From Hungatella sp. (GTDB lineage Bacteria; Bacillota; Clostridia; Lachnospirales; Lachnospiraceae), in the NCBI GenBank assembly GCA_022792815.1, contig JAAWBS010000035.1, positions 1 to 64,000 of the forward strand: DNA of 64,000 bases, in the 5' to 3' direction. Shown piece by piece: positions 60,756 to 64,000 of this stretch (position 1 is its first letter; each line of letters begins with the position of its first letter). A model generated the notes under the pieces. The model was not told the origin of the DNA. It saw only the letters and a list, made by a program, of their open reading frames with translations, and did no database searches. The translations under genes were made by a program, and so were the position numbers.

Positions 60756-62897
60756 ATGGACATCATAAAAGCATTGCAGCAGGAACTGAACATAGGCTAC
60801 CATCAAGTAGAAGCCGCCGTAAAGCTCATAGACGAGGGCAACACTATCCCCTTCATCGCCAGATACCGGAAAGAGCAGACCGGAGCTTTAAACGACGAGG
60901 TGCTGAGAAACTTGGACGAGCGTCTGAAGTACCTGAGAAATCTGGAGGAGAAGAAGGAGCAGGTGCTCACCTCCATCCGGGAGCAGGAGAAGCTGACCCC
61001 GGAATTAGAGCGTCAGATTCTCGAGGCCGCTACCCTGGTGGCAGTGGAAGACTTATACCGGCCATACCGCCCCAAGAGAAGGACCAGGGCCACCATCGCC
61101 CAGGAGAAGGGATTAGGTCCCTTGGCAGACACCATCGCTCTGCAGATGACAAAGGAGCCCTTAGAACATCTGGCTGCCTCTTACATTTCCGAAGAAAAAG
61201 GAGTAGCTTCCGTCCAGGAAGCCATCGCCGGGGCGGGAGATATCCTGGCGGAGCGGATTTCCGATGAAGCCAAGTACCGCACCTACATCCGAAACGTCAC
61301 CATGAAGCAGGGGACCATCCAGTCGTCTGCCAAGGATGAGACGGCAGAATCGGTGTACGAGATGTATTACAGCTATGAGGAGTCTCTAAAGAAGACGGCG
61401 GGACATCGGATTCTGGCTCTGAACCGGGGGGAGAAGGAAAAGGTTCTGACCGTGAAGATCTGTGCGCCGGAGGAGGACATCCTCCGATATCTGGAAAAGC
61501 AGGTGATCCTCCGGGAGAACCCCTACACGACCCCTGTCTTAAAGTCAGTCATTGAGGACAGCTACAAGCGCCTCATCGCCCCGGCCATCGAGAGGGAGAT
61601 CCGCGGCCAGCTGACGGAGACGGCAGAGGACGGCGCTATCAAGGTGTTCGGCAAGAATTTGGAGCAGCTGCTGATGCAGCCTCCCATCGCGGGAAAGGTG
61701 GTCCTGGGGTGGGATCCGGCCTTTCGGACCGGCTGTAAGCTGGCAGTAGTCGATGAGACCGGAAAGGTTTTGGACACGGTGGTGATCTACCCCACAGCGC
61801 CTCAGAACAAGGTGGCAGAGGCCAAGAACGTGCTGAAGAACATGATCAGGAAGTACGGCATTTCTCTGATTTCCGTGGGCAACGGCACTGCCTCCAGGGA
61901 GTCGGAGCAGGTGATCGTGGAACTGTTAAAAGAGATTCCGGATAAGGTCCAGTACGTCATCGTCAACGAGGCCGGCGCTTCCGTCTATTCCGCCAGCAAG
62001 CTGGCTACGGAGGAATTCCCGGGCTTTGACGTGGGGCAGAGGAGTGCGGCTTCCATCGCCAGACGGCTTCAGGACCCTCTGGCAGAGCTGGTAAAGATTG
62101 ACCCCAAATCCATCGGCGTGGGACAGTACCAGCACGACATGAACCAGAAACATCTGGGCGAGGCCTTAGAGGGCGTGGTGGAGGACTGCGTCAACAAGGT
62201 GGGCGTGGACGTGAATACGGCTTCAGCGCCTCTTTTAGAGTACGTGTCGGGAATCAATAAAGCCCTGGCCAAGAATATCGTGGCTTACCGTGAAGAACAC
62301 GGGGCATTCCAGACCAGAAGCCAGCTTCTCAAGGTGGCTAAACTAGGTCCCAAGGCCTATGAACAGTGTGCGGGATTTATGAGGATCCAGGGAGGAAAGA
62401 ATCCTCTCGACGGCACCAGCGTCCACCCGGAGAGCTATGGGGCGGCCCAGACGCTTCTGGAAAAACTGGGCTGTAAGCCGGAGGAGATCTCATCTGGAGG
62501 CCTAAAGGGAATCGGAAAGAAGATCACTGACTATAAAAAGTTATCCGGGGAGTTGGGAGTAGGCGAGATCACCTTGAGAGACATCGTCAAGGAGCTGGAA
62601 AAGCCTGCCAGGGATCCCAGGGAGGAGATGCCCAAGCCCATTTTACGGACCGATGTGCTGGATATGAAGGACTTGACCCCAGGCATGGTGTTAAAAGGGA
62701 CTGTGCGCAATGTCATCGACTTCGGGGCGTTTGTGGACATCGGCGTCCACCAGGACGGCCTGGTGCATATCTCCCAGATGACGGACCGGTACATCAAACA
62801 CCCCATGGAGGTAGTCAGTGTAGGGGATATCGTGGAGGTGAAGGTCCTCAGTGTGGACCTGTCCAAGAAGAGGATTGCCCTTACCATGAAAGGATAG
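60756..62897 (+). CDS. tex: Tex-family RNA-binding transcription accessory protein
   Basis: The 713-residue protein has the N-terminal Tex domain (about 1-190, YHQVEAAVKLIDEGNTIPFI), a YqgF/RNase H-like domain (about 320-450, VVLGWDPAFRTGCKLAVVD), helix-hairpin-helix units (about 485-560, LLEYVSGINKALAKNIVAYR) and a C-terminal S1 RNA-binding domain (about 640-713, GTVRNVIDFGAFVDIGVHQD). Tex binds nucleic acids and affects transcription and toxin expression in several bacteria. Its exact role is still debated. It is followed closely by the YcxB-like gene and tsaE. Confidence 0.93.
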   Translation: MDIIKALQQELNIGYHQVEAAVKLIDEGNTIPFIARYRKEQTGALNDEVLRNLDERLKYLRNLEEKKEQVLTSIREQEKLTPELERQILEAATLVAVEDLYRPYRPKRRTRATIAQEKGLGPLADTIALQMTKEPLEHLAASYISEEKGVASVQEAIAGAGDILAERISDEAKYRTYIRNVTMKQGTIQSSAKDETAESVYEMYYSYEESLKKTAGHRILALNRGEKEKVLTVKICAPEEDILRYLEKQVILRENPYTTPVLKSVIEDSYKRLIAPAIEREIRGQLTETAEDGAIKVFGKNLEQLLMQPPIAGKVVLGWDPAFRTGCKLAVVDETGKVLDTVVIYPTAPQNKVAEAKNVLKNMIRKYGISLISVGNGTASRESEQVIVELLKEIPDKVQYVIVNEAGASVYSASKLATEEFPGFDVGQRSAASIARRLQDPLAELVKIDPKSIGVGQYQHDMNQKHLGEALEGVVEDCVNKVGVDVNTASAPLLEYVSGINKALAKNIVAYREEHGAFQTRSQLLKVAKLGPKAYEQCAGFMRIQGGKNPLDGTSVHPESYGAAQTLLEKLGCKPEEISSGGLKGIGKKITDYKKLSGELGVGEITLRDIVKELEKPARDPREEMPKPILRTDVLDMKDLTPGMVLKGTVRNVIDFGAFVDIGVHQDGLVHISQMTDRYIKHPMEVVSVGDIVEVKVLSVDLSKKRIALTMKG

Positions 62898-62904
62898 GTG
62901 GAAT

Positions 62905-63411
62905 ATGGCGAAAGAGCAGACATTTCAGTTTCACATTCAGGTGACCGCCGGGGATCTGTGGAAGTTTTCCATGTATCACGCCAACAAGGGGTATCTGGGA
63001 GTGTTCAATGTGCTGTTTACCCTGGCTTCCCTCTATCTCCTGGTGACCCGCTGGATGAGCGCTCCCGTCTTTCAGCGGGCGCTTCTGGCAGTGTGCGTGC
63101 TGATGTTTACGGTATGGCAGCCGGGGCTTCTGTTTCTGAAGGCCATGAAGCAGGTGAGAAATGACAGGCTCAAAGATCCCATGACCATGACCTTCGGGCG
63201 GGAGGGATTTTCCGTGTCCCAGGGGGAGCAGACTATGGAGGTGACCTGGGATGAGACCGGCAGGGTCGTGGGAATCCCGGGAGAATATATTCTGTATATG
63301 GGACGGCTCCGGGCCTATCTTCTGCCTGATCGGATCATGGGAGAGGAGAAAGAGCCGTTTGCCGGATTTTTGAGAGAAATTTTGCCGAAAGAAAGGCTTA
63401 AGAGGATATAG
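62905..63411 (+). CDS. YcxB-like membrane protein
   Basis: The 168-residue protein has two membrane helices (about 32-50 and 54-74) and a C-terminal soluble domain with FGREGFSVSQGEQTMEVTWDE, the typical pattern of YcxB proteins. The family function is unknown. AGGTGGAAT precedes the ATG, 7 bp after tex. It overlaps neither neighbour and ends 2 bp before tsaE. Confidence 0.75.
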   Translation: MAKEQTFQFHIQVTAGDLWKFSMYHANKGYLGVFNVLFTLASLYLLVTRWMSAPVFQRALLAVCVLMFTVWQPGLLFLKAMKQVRNDRLKDPMTMTFGREGFSVSQGEQTMEVTWDETGRVVGIPGEYILYMGRLRAYLLPDRIMGEEKEPFAGFLREILPKERLKRI

Positions 63412-63413
63412 AG

Positions 63414-63848
63414 ATGGTTTATGAGACACAGAGACCGGAGGAGACCTACAGACTGGGAGAGGCCATGGGGCAAGAGGCCTGCCCCGGCACGGTATACTGC
63501 TTAGAGGGCGATCTGGGGGTGGGCAAGACCGTGTTCACCCAGGGGTTTGCCAAGGGCCTGGGGGTCGGCGGCCCGGTGAACAGTCCCACCTTTACCATCC
63601 TGCAGCAGTACGAGGACGGGCGGATGCCCCTGTACCATTTTGATGTGTATCGTATCGGGGATGTGGAGGAGATGGAGGAGATCGGATACGAGGACTGCTT
63701 TTACGGGGAGGGAGTCTGTCTGGTGGAGTGGCCGTCGCTGATCCGAGAGATCCTGCCCGAGAGGACCCTGTGGGTCACAATCGAAAAAGACGTGGAGAAA
63801 GGTTTCGACTATCGGAGGATTACCGTGGAGGAGAGGAAGCACCCATGA
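63414..63848 (+). CDS. tsaE: tRNA threonylcarbamoyladenosine biosynthesis ATPase TsaE
   Basis: The 144-residue ATPase has Walker A GDLGVGKTVFTQG (about 32-44), the family motif NSPTFTILQQYE, HFDVYRIGD and VEWPSLI. TsaE works with TsaB and TsaD to place t6A at position 37 of ANN-decoding tRNAs. Its stop overlaps the tsaB start at ATGA. Confidence 0.95.
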   Translation: MVYETQRPEETYRLGEAMGQEACPGTVYCLEGDLGVGKTVFTQGFAKGLGVGGPVNSPTFTILQQYEDGRMPLYHFDVYRIGDVEEMEEIGYEDCFYGEGVCLVEWPSLIREILPERTLWVTIEKDVEKGFDYRRITVEERKHP

Positions 63849-64000
63849 AACTGTTAGGAATCGAGAGCTCGTCGCTGGTGGCCTCCGTGGCGGTGGTCAC
63901 CGAAGATGTGGTGACGGCGGAATACACCGTAAATTTTAAAAAGACTCACTCCCAGACCCTGCTTCCCATGATCGACGAGATCGTGAGCATGCTGGAGCTG
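63845..64000 (+). CDS. tsaB: tRNA t6A complex dimerisation subunit TsaB (partial)
   Basis: Only the first 52 codons are in the window. They begin MKLLGIESSSLVASVAVVTE and contain KKTHSQTLLPMIDEIV, the usual N-terminus of TsaB, an ASKHA-fold partner of TsaD. It is coupled to tsaE by a 4-bp overlap and is cut by the window end. Confidence 0.9.
   Translation, partial: MKLLGIESSSLVASVAVVTEDVVTAEYTVNFKKTHSQTLLPMIDEIVSMLEL

Overview
The window looks like a chromosomal segment of a Gram-positive anaerobe of the Lachnospiraceae (Clostridium cluster XIVa type). The support is indirect: moderately high GC, strong AGGAGG ribosome binding sites, the conserved Firmicutes order raiA-secA-prfB with the RF2 frameshift, meso-diaminopimelate dehydrogenase, a yybP-ykoY riboswitch, an LPKTG sortase substrate, and close gene packing. 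I see no rRNA, tRNA, CRISPR array, prophage or intact transposase.

Layout. 0-1.3 kb is AT-rich: a membrane-bound XRE regulator and a short GGDEF remnant. 1.3-4.3 kb is an amino-sugar salvage pair (sugar-phosphate nucleotidyltransferase and NahK-like kinase) with a convergent AraC regulator and a probable AraC-type operator. 4.3-6.7 kb holds a CaCA antiporter behind a Mn-type riboswitch, then ddh. 6.7-9.5 kb encodes a ribosomal-protection-like GTPase fused to a NYN nuclease-like domain. 9.5-25.2 kb is a peptide-use locus: two S9 peptidases, two M20 amidohydrolases, two near-identical metal amidohydrolases and a complete Dpp/Opp-type ABC importer. 25-30 kb holds a GreA-like factor, a phospholipase C-like protein, an SDR, trxB and a 5'-truncated MATE exporter.

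30-37.4 kb is housekeeping: raiA, secA, prfB with its programmed frameshift, an ACT regulator and hom. A 460-bp gap between raiA and secA holds a dense cluster of perfect DnaA boxes. 37.5-43.5 kb is the most unusual part. It has a Q/N-rich repeat membrane protein, divergent from a TIR-transmembrane-(NPCBM-like)x5 protein, which converges on a DHH phosphoesterase plus RyR-domain operon. A structured RNA candidate follows at 43.6-44.0 kb. 44.1-50.8 kb is an envelope cluster of four zinc-ribbon proteins and a cell-wall-binding-repeat protein. One of these shares a conserved leader with the Q/N-rich gene. 51-60 kb holds a small unknown gene, a BTAD-type regulator overlapping a YfhO membrane protein, and a 1514-residue LPKTG surface protein. 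60.7-64 kb is tex, a YcxB-like gene, tsaE and the start of tsaB.

How it may fit together (inference). The 9.5-25 kb locus probably imports and degrades peptides or N-acylated amino acids. The 37-60 kb block is rich in membrane-spanning proteins with exterior domains, and may include a surface-sensing, nucleotide-signalling module built on the TIR, DHH and RyR genes. All similarity statements come from reading motifs by eye; no database search or folding program was run.
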